From contig OZ022261.1 of the NCBI GenBank assembly GCA_963978905.1, positions 31,307,686 through 31,371,685 of the forward strand: a stretch of 64,000 nt of DNA, read 5' to 3'. Made by a program: the position numbers and the translations under genes. Origin of the DNA: Trichostrongylus colubriformis (lineage: Eukaryota > Nematoda > Chromadorea > Rhabditida > Trichostrongylidae). How positions within the stretch are numbered: position 1 is the first letter of the stretch; every line of letters starts with the position of its first letter. Positions 11,700 to 25,878 of this stretch are shown here, piece after piece. The notes beneath the pieces were generated by a model, which had not been told where the DNA came from, did no database searches, and saw nothing but the letters and a program-made list of their open reading frames with translations.

Positions 11700-14600
11700 C
11701 AGCATGTTCTGTCCACAGTCACAAAGATCTCATCTGCCAACGTCTGTTAACATGAAGCATTTTTCGCGTGATCTAAACGAAGCCAATTTCGGCGACACTT
11801 TGAGCAATAAATTGAGGCCGAGGCCAGCGAGCAGAAAAAGGAAGATGTTTTCGTCGGCCTTTTTTTGTGCCCTACCAATTTTTTTCTTGCATCGATGACA
11901 GCGTATTCGGCTGTGTTTGCAAATGCCAACGCTCTCAGTGGCTTCTGGCTGGCAATTAGGCTTAGGTTTCACACGGACCGCAAACGGCCCAGATGAATTA
12001 TTCCAAAAAGAGTGTGAGCAAGAGAGTTTCGAATATTCACACGACGTGATCCGTATTAATTTAGAAAATCAACAGAAAACATTGAACAACTGCTGTGAAT
12101 TTATTAGCTGGGTCAGAAGCTGATAAAATATCTTTAATCAAACTAAATAGCAGCCTAAAAATCTGATCTCTGTGACCATTGCACGCGTCGCAACGCAATC
12201 TGCCTCACAATTTGAGGTGTTCTTGACAGGCACTCCAGTAAGCGGCTTATCCAACACGCAGGTGTCCCGTAAGTAGTAGGAAATACACATGCGATGAGCT
12301 CAGCACTGTTTCCAGGAAACAGTAGCGAACCATAAAAAGCTTTCTGGCGTCTTTTTGAATGTGAAAAACTCATTACCCAGCCCTCTGTAGTACTTCACGA
12401 AGCAAGAAAGTAGTATAGCTGTGAAATAACAACGCAGGAAGGCTACGCATGCTTTGAACGAGATAGTCATTCAAATTCCGGTACGGGAAGGGACTTGCAA
12501 TCATTATGTAAAAGACACCCCCCTGATGATGCCGCCTTAGGGCTCCCCTTTTGGAAACCAGAGTCAAGCGAGGGTCACAGCTTAGGAAAGCTAGTGAAGA
12601 GCCTGAAAAGTACCGAAAATCTGACACCCCAGCTTCTGCTTTCAGCGCCAATTCTCTCCCAGAAATGTTCTTTTTTTTCAAATACGACCCACTTCTTGAT
12701 GGGCCAAATATGGCCCCTCACGAGGATTCTTCGACCAGTACTTCGCAGTGGCACAAGAAAATTTGATTCACAGTGCAGAAATCCACATGGGACCACATAC
12801 CGTTGATTCTTGTGATAAAGTGAGTTGAGCGAGTACGGCGACAATGCAAACGATGTAGCGCATCGGTGAAACCATCAATGTTTGAAGAGCCTGCAATGTT
12901 TGACAAGGGATATCGTAATGGGCACGTATCATCACGTGATCAACTACGAATAAAATAACGATGGGGTTTTTTTATCGAATATATGATAAAGAATAAGAAG
13001 TGGCCTGATAACGATACCGAATAAAGGGCACAAGTTGGAAGAATGTCGCTGAAATTTTTTTCAAGTTCGACGGGCCCTCAAAGAAGATCTGTCCTAAGAC
13101 TGAAGCGCTCTCGTCAATATTTCAAATAGAAAAAAAACGAAGACCAATGGCTGGCCATCACACAAAGAGGCATGTGATGTGTGTGTGTGCCAACGAAATA
13201 TGGGGATGAGTTATTATGATGTACGAGTGATGCGAAGGGCGGTCAGCATGCTCTTCTCACACTCTCATTCCGGCTGACTAAGTGCCCCGATCGGATTCGC
13301 TAATGACGAGATCTCTCGAATGCGTGAATTTTTGCTTGGCTCGAGGAGTTACTCGCTGGCTGGAGATGGGTTTTATTCGTCATGAATCAATATGTACCTG
13401 CTGAAAAGGCGGAGTGAGTGAGTGAGGGAGTGAGTGTGAGAGAGAAACGAACATGAAAAGCATAGTGATACAGCTAGCTGCAAACGAATCGAAGCATTAA
13501 TGAATTTGGAATAATGTGGTATGAGGGTGTGTGTGTGCGGGGCAACCAGCCCAGTCAGTCACACATGAGCACTCTGTGGGCAGCATGCACTTCTTCGTAT
13601 TCATGCTGCTCGCCTCAGTATGGAGGACTACTTTTCTCTGGGATGAATAGAATGAGTCAAATGAACATCCATCGCGCCACGCGCGCGCCCATCTAACTTC
13701 AAAGCCATCGTGAGAAGTCCAGCAAGTGAACCAACAGAAATGTTTCGAGAATAAATTAAATTGACAATTTGACCATGAATTTTGAAAACGATTCAATAAA
13801 CTCTGAAATACCTTAAATGGTGTTCAATCATAACTGTTATGTGTACGAGGGACAACGTGTTTACGCGGAATTTAATGGACAAATTATAGTACAAGGAAAT
13901 TTCCTGGCGTGAAGCCAATCGGACCTCACACCGGCATGTACTTATGCGTGATTTGAAGCAGTAGTCCGAGGACCCGATTATTGCCCCCTGCCAAACGCAA
14001 TTCAGGTACGACGAGGGCGACGTTTCGAGAGGAGCCGCGCCAATGAGAGAGCAGCAACAGCCTTCACATGAGATTTAATGCTGAACATACAAAAGCTTCA
14101 CCACATCGTTGAAAAAAGCGAGTGTAGTGAAAATGGGCGATAAGGAGGAAGAGAAGGAGGAAAAGGAGGAGTATGAGGAAATGGAATAAAGGAGATGAGG
14201 TGGAAAGCAGAATATGCCAAGCCATAAACGGCAGCTGAACATTGTGATTCGCATAAGACTGAGACTTGAGTACCGAGTCAATAGTGGGTAAAATTGTTGA
14301 CGTTGAGCATGTGCGGCAGTCAGTTGCCGCGTTCAGCAGTATTTACTAAGGAACACGCCTTATTTTGTTTAATACTGCTATTATTTATTATAAGGGTATA
14401 TTGCGTATCACAAGAAATAGGAAAGAAAAAGATCACGTGAGCAAAACAACGCGCAGCTCCTTGAAGGGGGGCTGTGATGTGGACAAAGTCGATTAAGCCT
14501 CAAGGATGTAGTAGTTTATATGAAACGCGTCCAACATCAATATTTGTGCGATAGCGTCGAGCAGGGTTACTTCTGGTGCCCAGGAAGCTTAGGCATAAAG

Positions 14601-17600
14601 TGACAATAGTGACGTCCGATTTAAGATGCATTGCACTCCATACTGATTGATGACATATCACGGCTTGTCAGCAACCACATCCACATAAACACCTTGTGAC
14701 CAATAATGAATGAGCAGGCATTGAAAACTTGTAAAAAATGAGATGGAAAGCCTTTCACTGAGATTTGGAGCGTTTTTTCGAAGCAAGCATAGCAAGACTG
14801 GGTGGAGAGGTTGCGCGAGAGGGCGTCCCCCCCCCTGCTTCATTAGAGAGGAAGGCCACAGGAAGGAGGGGCGGGGTACCCCCATAGCACCATATAGTTA
14901 AACACATGGATCTCTCGCCTAACCGACAATCTTTCGAGAGGGAAGCTATAATTGTCGGAGACTTTCATGTTGTAGAAGGCCTTAGAATTGAAGTCATAAA
15001 GGAATTCAAATAGCTCTTACTGGTAAGAACTGTGCATCCTAGAGTGACGTCTGAGTAAACGGACACAGAGACAGCAAACATGGCCCCCATTTACTATGAA
15101 TTGAGTGATGTTTTTGAGTGCATGTTTTGTGTGTTATGTTAGCAAACGCAGCTTGTCCACTAATCCCTCGCCGGTGTGCCGGTATCGTATTTCAACTGCC
15201 GTTGCTCACCGCCCGCGCCGACCCGCCAATGCCGCCTATTCGTGCTGGTCCTCTTTCCACATTTATTGGCTTTCCGTCTTCTACCTATTCACTATCAGTG
15301 GTCTTAGACCACATAAGGAAGCGACGACTGCTAGGGACGGGCATAAATTCATTGCATGAGAAATCAATCCGAAGAGGATAGGAAAAAAACGAAAGAATGG
15401 CTGTCAGAGATGCCAGACGAGCATGTCTCGCGTTGAAATAACGCGCAGGTGCTTTGCACCTGTACAAATTACTTTTTTAATAATATGTTACAGGATAACT
15501 TCGAAGTAGAGAATAGCACGGAGGACTTTAGTCAGCAGCAGTCTGAAGACTTTTCTTACTTCCAGTGTATTCTGAGACCGACACCGGACTTCGCGATCTT
15601 GCTTCTTCGGAATTCTGCAATTTTGCGGTGTCGCTATATATTGTACTGCTGCGTCTTCGCGTGCGGCGTCGCGATACCGCGAAACCGCGAAATCACTTAA
15701 TTACAAAATCGTGGAATCTCACGTCTGCAAAAGTAGTGCATGAAACTTGGCCGCATAGCCAAGAGTTCTCAGTAATAGAAAGTGCCGCCTCACATCATCT
15801 CTGCTTACAAAACGATACTTGAGTGAGGTTGTTTGAAGAGGGGACGCAGAAGGATGTGCAATCGACCTTTTTTCCAGTAATCATAGGGTTGATAGTAGTC
15901 ATTACACGGGAAACCAAGACTGGACTGCTGCTGCTGATGCTGCTGTCTAGGTCTCAAATAACATAAAGAACATGGTCATCTGAAGAGAGGGGAGCAGAGC
16001 ACAGTGAATAATGGATGGCATTTTAACGACGACCGGATGAGAACTGTACAAATAGCTCGGCGTTTAGACGAAGCCACAGTCGTGAACGGATTACCATCTT
16101 CAATCCCAATTTTAAGCAAACAAAGTATTCACTCTGTAAAGTTTCATTAACCCTTCTCCGTTGGAACCACGGCACCGACACAGGGAATCAAGAAAAGTAC
16201 GAAAATCATGAAAAGAAATAGGTCTTCGACTTTCCTCAAAATGATTATTATGGATGATCGGAAATCAATTTCAAATACAGTAGTGATAAGGCTAAATTAT
16301 TAACATATTTATGTTTGTACCAACAACACTACTATTTAGATTTTAAGTGGATAAACAAATCTGACTTATAATAAATTAATACCGGAATTTGGGCAGAATG
16401 GCCCATTCAGCCTGGGTCTGCTACCAAGCCTTGGGTGAGAGCTATACCCCTTAGTTGAATTACTTTTTCATAAAGTTCCCCCATGTTGGCTTATTTTGTG
16501 TGCCTGGGTATTAATTTGGAAGCATTGGCCCTGTCCCCCCCCCCTCACACCAGATCCGCAAAGTGCCATGATCTGTAAGAAATATTCGAGAAGAAGCTAC
16601 AATATTTGGACGGATCAGTAGCAACCGGCATAGCCAAAGTACGCCCGAGTCACATATTAGCGAATGAGCACAATGTTTGCACGAAGCCACTTAACCTCAT
16701 CGTATACAAATGGTTGAGATGAGAGTGTATCACTCACTACACACACTGGTGAGAATGTGGAATAGATGTGATGAGAAGCTCTGGTTGCATAAAAACTATG
16801 ATAATCTCGCGGAAAGGATATCTCAAAATTGAATAAAATATCGTCAACCCAGATCGGCTCTGTGTTTACTCTCACCTGCCACACAGTCGCAGCCAGCTAA
16901 ACCAATAATGAGCCTTTAAATTTTTTTCCCTCGCACAAGAGAAAAGATCGGCGCCATCACCAAAGCATAGTTATCAGAATGGTCCAAATGTCAGGTGAAC
17001 ATGAGATGAATGCGTTGTCCTGAGAAAGACGCTGATTGTGAGGGATGCCGTCGCTAGGGTCGTAGAGGGGGGACAGCCACCGCGCAATGGCGACGAAGTG
17101 CGCGAATTAGCGTCCAAGAACATTCGAATGAGGCGAAAACTACTACGACGGACGGAGGACGACGACCCTCAAACTGGGCGGTCCTCACGTCTCGACGGCA
17201 ATCGAGGCACGATGCGATTTTCCCATGGACAACATGCCAAGACTACTTGGCGCTCGATGAAGATACGCTTCGGATAAACAATCTACGATGATGTCCAGCG
17301 ATGACAACCACGATGATTTATACATCTTAACGTAAACGGCTTATTTCCATACACACACACTTATAAATGCATAAGAACTCCAATCGGCTCAAATGGACAT
17401 TCTGCGAGGGTATCGCGTTCATTCAAAAAAACAGAGATTCTTCAGTTGTTAGCTGTGCAAAAATAAGTCTGAAAAACCGCGTACAACACTCAAATCCGGG
17501 TGCCCTGCTACATTCCTGAAATCCGTTACTGCATCAGTTTACGAAAGCGCTCGACGACAGAACCAGACAACGGAGGCGGGATAGTGGCCAGAGAGGGGAG

Positions 17601-18700
17601 TGGCGTGTGACAGGGACGCAAACCACGTGACTGCCACCGCCTCTAATAAGCACATTCGACCGGGGGTTTGATCAGTTGTTCTTTAGCTATCCGAACAACC
17701 TTAGTGCTCTTGTGATCAGTCGTTGTGTCGCAGACTTCCCCGTAACGTGGAAAAGCAAATGAGCAGCTGGTGAAAGTTATGATTGTTTGTACACCTGCTC
17801 AATCGTTAAGTTTTTAGAGCCCCTATACACAATAGTTTAAGCATACAAACTGTCCATTTTGCTTGGGAACATTTAATTGGAAAGGAGGCAGGTAAAATAA
17901 GGCGAAAAGTTGTGTAATGGGAAGAAAGCGGCAGACCGACTGAGTTTCTCACCTCACTTGCCGAACATTTGACGTATCATGTTTCACCGTTTTTTTTTTG
18001 GAAATAGCACGGAGAAGTGTGTGCTTACTTCTTGAAAAGATGTAAAAGTTTGTTTGGTATGGTGTCTATTGTGACGTAAGATGGGAGAAATGTAAAAAAA
18101 AAGAGTGTGCACTCGGATGTGAGTCTTCTTCCTGTTTATACATGTCTACATACGTACCCAAACACTTGAAACGGGAAAAGTTCGCGCGGAGTTTACGGGC
18201 TTCCGACGCCAAATGTGCTTCATTTGTGATGGAATTATGCAAAATACTCTCGTCGACTGAGGTACCGTACAAGTCGCGAGTTCACCCGGATGAAAAGAGA
18301 AGGTGATTGGTTGGTGGGAATCCAACTTGTGTCCAAGTAACCCGCTGCCACCCTGCACGAATAGGAAAAACGTTTTATCGAATGACATCAATTATAGGGA
18401 GATGTGTATCGCTAGCTCGTGGTCAATTCTGGCTGAAAATTGAAACCCTAACTCAATCATATTTATGGGCCCTTCGGGCGCTCACCTACGCTTATATGTA
18501 CACACTCCTTTCTAAGCTCAACTGTACTTCCACATCCAGCCACACCACAGAAGGAATTTAAAAAAATATTGTGATGAATGGCCCAGAAATTCGAGGTTCA
18601 CAGGCGCTTAAGCATACAAAACCGAGTTCCAAGAAGTTGCTCATTTTCCGTGAAGACGCCGGGAGAGGTAGGGAGAACAAACGAAACGGGAGGAAATATT
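11700..18700. other. 7 kb without a supportable gene
   Basis: Short overlapping frames at 12373-12844, 13497-13796, 14075-14281, 15105-15381 and 16657-16884 were examined and have no joined splice structure. Low-complexity patches include a GAGT-type run near 13415-13445 and purine-rich GGAGG runs at 14140-14175. A C10 run lies at 16535-16544. A signal-peptide exon for the GPI-anchor gene could be hidden here, but I could not identify it. Confidence 0.3.
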
Positions 18701-18734
18701 GTCTCAAAAAAATTCGAGCTTGGAAGAGGTAATT

Positions 18735-19090
18735 AGTAGCGAAACTCGGGTTGAAAAGCGCGACGTTGGCGTCTCCATTCGCATCTCCCATGCACGAACT
18801 GCACAAACTCACAATTCCGAGTTGCCCGCTGTAGAAGATGTCATTTGTTGCCTCGTAGGGTGTAATTCATCCATTCTTCACGATGATACGAAACAAAAGA
18901 AACAACAAACAGGAACAAAAATGATATAGCGAAAAGAAGAATATGAAAAATGTATATGATGGAAAAATCTAGTGAATTCACACTGGACGTCTTGGAAAGG
19001 CGTCAATTGTGCAATGGCGGCGACTGATCGAATGCAAGCCGTTTACCGTAGGCCAAAATTGTCCCTTCCCGGTGTCCTAAGAATCTAGCC
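18735..19090. repeat. Dispersed repeat, copy A (pair with 59640-59997)
   Basis: The two copies run in the same direction and share 'gatgtcatttgttg', 'aactgcacaaactcac' versus 'aactgcacacactgac', 'gtgaattcacactggacgtc' versus 'atgaattcactttagacgtc', and an end block 'cccggtgtc'. Both read 'DVICCLV' on the plus strand, followed by stops. It looks like an old interspersed element. Confidence 0.6.
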
Positions 19091-19099
19091 CCTTCTCAA

Positions 19100-22095
19100 C
19101 ACATCAGACACAGAGGGAGAGCAAAGGAATACACAGGACCAGCAACAGTGTACGAACACCTCATGGGAAGGTTTGCGGTAAAATTGATAAGCCGTTCGAA
19201 CTTTATACGTCTTCCACTGAAGATGGTAAGTTTGAACTCTTGTTTCCTGGGTCTGGGTCTAATGAAGACCTTTTGAAGACCAAGTTCTTGCTGCGTGCGC
19301 TTCCTCTGAGCTCGGGAAGTTTGCCAACAATTCATCATGCACAGGAGTTTAATCAGATCAGGCAGAAGAAAATGCAGCATAATTCAACTTTAGGACGACA
19401 CTGATACTGATGAGATTGCTCGTTCATTATTCCTAAATGAGCTCTTTGTTTAAGTGCCTTCGTTGCTTTCTTGCCTTCCGGGTAATGCTACCGTTCGGTA
19501 AATTTTTAGTATTGAATGATTCACGCACTTCATTCGCTCGCAATAGATAACAGATAAAATAATTGCAGAAGAGTAAGGCCGACTGCTCTCTGAGTGTGTA
19601 CTTCTGCGAACAACTTGGCGTTGAGCCAACACCTGAAATAACCGGCGAATGACACTTTTTAATTGTAAATCAATCGATGGTGATGTATACAGGCGGTACG
19701 AATAATGGCTCAAATTCAAACTGGAAGGCGGAATCATATCAGATATTCAAGGAAGTTCTCTAAATGAAGAAGGTGATTGAATGATGTCTTGAATTATGAA
19801 TATTAAATAAGCTTATACGTGCAGCTCAGCAGTAATGCGCCTTGGACAAAAATCTCCGAAGAATTCTGTTTGTGCCCAACCAGGACCTTCCTCGTCAACT
19901 ATTTGTTGCGCAATTCGTCCATGGGAAGTTAATGAATGGCGGGGCTTGAGCCGGCGTCGGAAAGCGCCCCGTCAAAGCTCATAAGCTTTGGATTAATTTG
20001 ATCTCCTAAAAGTGAAGTACCTGCTTAACGATTGCTCTTCTCAGTGAGGAAGAAAAAGCCAAAAAAAGGAAAACGTAAACGAGTGGAAGGAAGAGTAGGA
20101 GATGGAGAATCGCCTGAGTGGGAAGGGGGGCTCAAGTTGAGTGTGCCCGTCAGAGGGTCTTTGAACTCAATGGAACCTCATCCGACAAACGCGACGAAAT
20201 GAGGATGAGCTCGTGCGAATGAGAAGAGAAAATTTTAGATTCGTCAGCATTTATACTTCTATTCACCATTCTCATCATTTTCATATCAGTAATTTGCGAG
20301 AATCGCTCATCATTGTTACTGCTGTTTCAACACGATGAGTCGCAAATTGAAAGCCAAGCATTCCACACCAATTTTCAGCTGATCCATTCATCTAAACCAT
20401 TCAGCTAAACCTACATAAAGCGGTGCAAGGACAGGATGTCAATTCGGCGTCATTATCATAAGGTATGGAAAACTTGATGGCACATTAAGTCATTCTTCAT
20501 CATACCACTGACTTCATCATGATTTGCTATGGTTTTATCCAGTTATACTCGAAAACCAGCAAACGGTATTTTTGATAGCCTGAAGTTTCAAAAGTAACTA
20601 GTGAGTGGAAAATTACTGGGTGCAAAGTAAAATCAAGAGTACAATTTCAAGTTTTTTTAGAATGAGGGCATTCGCTAGATTGCCATTGGTAGAAGGTCGC
20701 CTGCGATCGTTTTTGCCACACCCCCCAGCGATGTGCCACTATCCCTCATACTCTTCTATCGGCGAATGCCTTCCTTTTAGCAGTGAAAGAGGAATGTGTA
20801 TACACATAAGTGGCTGAAAACTTATATCAAGAAGTAATTAGGAAGTGTATGTCCTCCCTGAACCTACCATTGTCAAAATATTATAATTAGACGTTCAACA
20901 AATTGGTGTATGCAAACCCCCATAAACGTATGACGACAATCAGCTAAAACTTGAAGGTGAGATTTGGAGAATAATTGAAAAGAGCTGCAAGGAGCATCGA
21001 CTACTTCATTCGATATCCTAAAGTCTCGAGCTCCGGAGAATCGAATGAAAAAGTCCGATTATTTACCCTCTTTACAGATTTTCAAGCGTGAGTCAACAGG
21101 ACGAGTTTGCCCTGTGCGACTTTAGCAAAAACTCGATTATACACCATGCAGTGGGAAATTACAGTGTACAGGCCCCACTGATGCGGCCTTGTTTGACTCT
21201 CGTTGTCGAAAAAAGTAACCTTGAAGATATTGAATTACGTGTGTTATTAGAGGTGTCCTTAGAATTTTTTCCTCCGCTACCCTACTCATGGCGTTATGAC
21301 GACCGAAAATTGAGGTTTTTGTGACATATGTGCTGAAAAACATCATGTCCCATTCGGTTGGATGACATGATGCATGTTCAAAAACTTTTTATCAGGTGTG
21401 AAAGGGGGGAGGCCTACAACAGAAGCCTATCAGAAATCGTAGCCGGTATTGGCTTCGATAATCGTCGCCACTTACCTAGATGGGGATTCCTAATTGCCAA
21501 GCTCTCTCATTATGCGATTGGTAGGTAATTTGAATGTGTGCTTCGTTGAGGCATAACATGACAGCCTTCGCAGGGGAAAGCAGCCTGGATCAGAGTCTCT
21601 ATTGTGAAATGGTGTATGTGGCATGATGTCAACGACAGTGACATGACGGCCATTTGGACCAGTATCTCAAATGACTGAAAACAAGTCACCACAACGTTAC
21701 GCATTTACACGCACATCACACATAAATGCACTTTCCGGTCGAATGAGCACGTTACAGAGGTAGGAGAGTAAGGTGGAGAGCAAAAAAGGATGAAAATTTC
21801 AGCAAGGATTGAGTGGGGATTGACGGCTTCTTCCAACTTAAAAAGTGCTGTAGGACTTTGAAACTTTGTGGACTTGACATCTTGGGACTCATCCTTCATT
21901 TTAGAAATTCCTTACGAATCAGAAAAAGAGCTCAAGTGGTATGCATAAATCACGCTGAAGGAAAAGTTAAATTACTTCTTTTCCCGAGAGATTCCAGAAA
22001 CTCTTGGTAATACGGTAGACAAGAAGAGCTACCAGTACTGCTGGACGGTTCATTTAGATTGCATCAACTGTACAGATGCGATAAAAATGGCGATT
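19100..22095. other. 3 kb with no gene recognised
   Basis: A minus-strand frame starting at a good acceptor near 19634 ('tatttcag') is open to about 19450 and reads 'VLAQRQVVRRSTHSESSRP'. No partner exon was found. The rest is AT-rich sequence without repeats that I recognise. Confidence 0.3.
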
Positions 22096-22099
22096 CCTT

Positions 22100-22482
22100 G
22101 AAGGAATCGTGACGAAAAAAATGAGCTTCTCTGTCACTTATATATTTATGTTGTATTTGTCTTATAAGTTGGATGTGAAATTCACGTGAAAAAGTGAGAA
22201 TCCGGCTAAGGTACAGCTCCCTAAGCGGTGGTCGAGGGGGCGGAGCCTTAGTGTAAATGTCGCCTCGTAGTCCGCCGCGGTTATAGATGAAACGTGTGAC
22301 CGTTTATATAGCTTCCTGTTCCCACCGTGCGTCTCCGACCGAGATGGACCGCAAGGCGGTCATTTACTCTAAAGTCCCTCCCTATCTTAGCCGGATTCTA
22401 ACTTTTCCCGTAAAACTTTGCATTTGGCCTTTATTTGGCAAATACAACATAAATATATGAGGGATAGAGCAGTTCATTTTCC
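22100..22482. mobile_element. Diverged copy of the TTAA-type hairpin MITE
   Basis: It shares the family's left arm ('tatttatgttgtatttg', 'cacgtgaaaaagtgagaat') and right arm ('ggcaaatacaacataaata') with the intact copy at 22807-23231, but has accumulated many changes. The two copies lie about 325 bp apart, in the same orientation. Confidence 0.65.
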
Positions 22483-22806
22483 TGCCACCTGGGCTCCCAC
22501 GTGAACGGAAGCGCTGAAGCACTCGACACCACAATAAAATTATTTCATCTCCAATTTCGAAAATGTTTTTTTTCAAAATTTCAAGCACTAAATTGTCCAT
22601 TTTTAAATAAATAAACACATTCGATGAAATGGCCTTTCTCAGAATTCGATGTTCGAGATTATTGTCAGAGAATGATGTGGAAGGGAAGAAATTATAAAAA
22701 AAAGTTCGCAAAAAAATTTCCTACAAGCTGATGCTGGTTCATTTCTTACATTGGATTGAACATTTTCATTGTCAATTGGTTATATTGATAGTTCGATGAT
22801 AATTAA

Positions 22807-23231
22807 AGGAATCGTCCACGGAAAATGAGTTTTTGTCTTACCCATGTATTTATGTTGTATTTGCCTAATGTTGGCCTCATGCAAAATTTCACGCGAAAAA
22901 ATGTGAATCTGGCTAAGATACAGCACCACAAAGTGCGGTCCCAGTGGGCGGGGCCTCCGTGTAAAAGCCTCGTCCCGTCTTCCGCCGCAGTTGGGAACGG
23001 AGAGTAGGACTGTTTACGTAACCTTCTGTTCCTACAATGCGTCTCCGACCACGGCGTACGCGGTACGAGGCTTTTACACGGAGGCCCCGCCCACTGGGAC
23101 CGCACTTTGTGGTGCTGTATCTCAGCCAGATTCACATTTTTTCGCGTGAAATTTTGCATGAGGCCAACATTAGGCAAATACAACATAAATACATGGGTAA
23201 GACAAAAACTCATTTTTCGTGGACGATTCCT
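22807..23231. mobile_element. Intact 425-bp hairpin MITE with TTAA target duplication
   Basis: The element starts 'AGGAATCGTCCACG' and ends with its complement. It is flanked on both sides by TTAA (22803-22806 and 23232-23235). The two arms, about 180 bp each, are almost perfect inverted repeats around a short centre, so a transcript would fold into one long hairpin. A TTAA target is the hallmark of piggyBac-type transposases. The arms are non-coding, so mobility would need a transposase in trans. Confidence 0.85.
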
Positions 23232-23239
23232 TTAAGTCG

Positions 23240-25870
23240 ATTAACATCGCCTTTCGTTCTTTGAGCATCATTTGAGGAGCTAGGTGATTTAGCGGTTGAT
23301 ACCTCCCGTTACAACCGATACTGTAACTGGAACCATGTTTTATATTGTTATAAGTGTATTTTTGTATTTTTGTATGGGCTGTGGTTCAGTGAGGCCAATA
23401 AAGTTTCAATACTAGCGAATATTGCCAGTGCATTTTCTCAATGGTACTAATTGCTCGTATTAGCGCATTTACATCAGCAGTCGTTCCGTGGTTCGGAAGC
23501 CACTTTAACCAGCAAGTGCCTGCTTATTAGGGCGACTAGTGAAATCGAAAATGTAGATGTGACGGCAGTACTACTGAATTGTAAATTGAAATAGAGGAAA
23601 AAGGTGAAGGCTTGATCTTGTGAATATACTGGTACTAGAAAAATAGCTCATTTTAAGGATAGCGATATGGTTAATTTCGACAGATTGTAGGATATGAACG
23701 TCGAGGTGATCGAAAGGGTGACAGTATGTAAAGAAAAACGGACCACAATGGTCGAAAAGCCGAAAAATAGAAACACGGCAACCATCCCTACCACCCCTCC
23801 CTTTTCGCGCATCCTCTGCATCACTAGCCGGTGGGCGCAGATACAGACGAGCCAGGGGCATGTTCAGCAACCGCGAGCCTCACCACGCCCACGCAACAAC
23901 TCGCCCAGCGGGTGCAAAGCAGCGTGACTGGCAGCGCTGCGGGGATCTCAAGACCCCCCTTTTTCAATGAGAATTTTGCCATAGATCATCTCATCTTGAC
24001 TGGAATGTACATTCACATAAGGAATGTGCCCCCCAGATCTCATTTACTTCTTATCTCTGGCAGTGAATTTAATGTACTTTTCTGGGTCTGATTCTGCACC
24101 AGGCTTGGAATTAGTGATTTCTCATTTACTTTACTATGCGTAACAAAGAGTTTGTTAAACTGGTACAGTGAATGCAGGTGGCAAATGGGAGAAAAATTGA
24201 AAACTGGTAACAAGTAGTCCAGCCGCCGCTCCCACCTTGTGATTCAGGAATGCCCTCCAAGTCTTCTACCCTTACAGGTCTGGTGAAAGTACCAGATTTC
24301 CCAAGGAAACCAAAACAGTGGCTTGTACAGGGCTGACGGCGGCAAATCATTGTATAAGCCAAATAGCATCCAAGTGAACGAAGTGGGATGTGGGCGCCTT
24401 TCAAAAAGATAATTCGAAAACTCAGATAATTCGAAAGTCAGTGACATATGGCATTCAAAGAGATCCAATTGAGCCCTTCAGTGTGGATGTCACTAGAACA
24501 GAAAGTCCGTGTCGCATTGTTTCGCTTGCGATTTTAGTAACGAGGGGTTGCCGTATATATTTGGTTGGGTCCCGAGACTATTAGCACAATCTAGGTCCTA
24601 TTTTAGGCCAGACACGGTAACTGGGCCTTGGATACGGCGACACTAACTCGCACCTGCACTCTGCGACGCTGAAATTAAGTCCTAATGATATACACCCTAT
24701 CTATCTTATGTATGATCACTTTTTTTATATAAAATACTGATATTTTCGATACCCGTGACCTATCTGAGCAAGGCATGTGTGTTTCATGAAGCCAAAAATC
24801 GCTAGCGCTCAAAACAAATGCACTTTTTATGCTATATTAACCACATATAAAACGCGCGATAAATTAAGACCCAAAAACAACTCCCCTCCCCTCCCACACA
24901 CAATGGCCCGGTCATAATTCCCAAGTCGGACATTATTCTAGCTGTTTGTGCATGCCGAATAGAAGAAGATCGCAAGGAAAAAACATCAAAACACTGGACC
25001 AAAAAACTCATTAGCCATTTGGCATGATTAAGTGAAGGACGAGTGGTTGTGAAGCGTTCGTCACAACTGAGGTCACAGATGGTGAGCGTACTTAACAGTA
25101 TGTCAACTGGTAATCAACTGCATGAATGAGCTGAACGTGTCCAGCATTTGCCTTTCCCCCGAAACAACTGCTTCGTATGTAGGATGAAGTTGCTGTTTAT
25201 TTTTGAGGGAATATTGTGGCATATAAACTCAACGGCAAAGCAAGCAATACATAGTAGTAGGAGGTATTTGGATAGGAGCAGACGGTGACGAGAGCTTGTC
25301 GACGGCGGGATGGCCGTCCTGGCGCATATCCATCGAAAACAACACCCTGAATTGACAGCGACATCAGAACAACAAAACAAGCATACGCAACAACATCGCG
25401 AGCAAGTAACTTCTTATCGACTCCACTCAGTACGGCATTTTTGAGTAGCTAAGTAAGTTGTGTTGCCTTCCCAGCACACTCCAGTAACTCGGGATCCCGA
25501 TTCCATTAAGAAGTCATTTCTGGAAACCGGGATTTTCAAGGAGTTAGAAGAGTAGGTTCCGGGTACACCTAATGGTACCTGAAAAGAGCTACACCAATAA
25601 GAAGCCAAAAGCAAAAAGTGCCTATTCCCTTGAAGAAGTGTTATTGGGAGAGAGAGAGCAATTATAGTAACTGGCAGAATCCAAATCATATCGAAGCACG
25701 TCACCCATACGCGCAACACGAGATATGCTTTAAAAAAAAAAGAATATTTGAAATAGGATCCCAAACGCCTGATCAAAGGCTCATTTTTAAGGCTTCATGG
25801 TTTAGAATTTGGCGCACAATGTAGAGCTAGCCGAAGCGTATCATCTTCTGAAGATGTGGATCCCTAATAG
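23240..25870. other. Stretch with repeat fragments and no clear gene
   Basis: A LINE-3'-end-like segment, 'gtggttcagtgaggccaata', lies near 23385-23405. The segment 23716-23780 shares 'aaaaagccgaaaaatag'-type sequence with 28240-28300, 28800-28870 and 40335-40385, a dispersed family. A minus-strand exon-like frame with a good acceptor ('ctcttttcag') starts near 25578, reads 'VPLGVPGTYSSNSLKIPVS' and stops at about 25414, but no upstream partner was found. Confidence 0.35.
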
Positions 25871-25878
25871 TTGATGGT

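Noticed and set aside
14075..14281. Ser-rich minus-strand frame
   Set aside because: It is generated by a GGAGGA-type purine repeat on the plus strand.
21705..21899. Minus-strand frame starting 'MKDESQDVKSTKFQSPTALF'
   Set aside because: Coding-like start but no donor, partner exon or family resemblance.
22803..23213. 136-codon minus-strand frame
   Set aside because: It is the inverted-repeat arm of the TTAA-type MITE read as protein. The same peptide appears on both strands because the arms are inverted.
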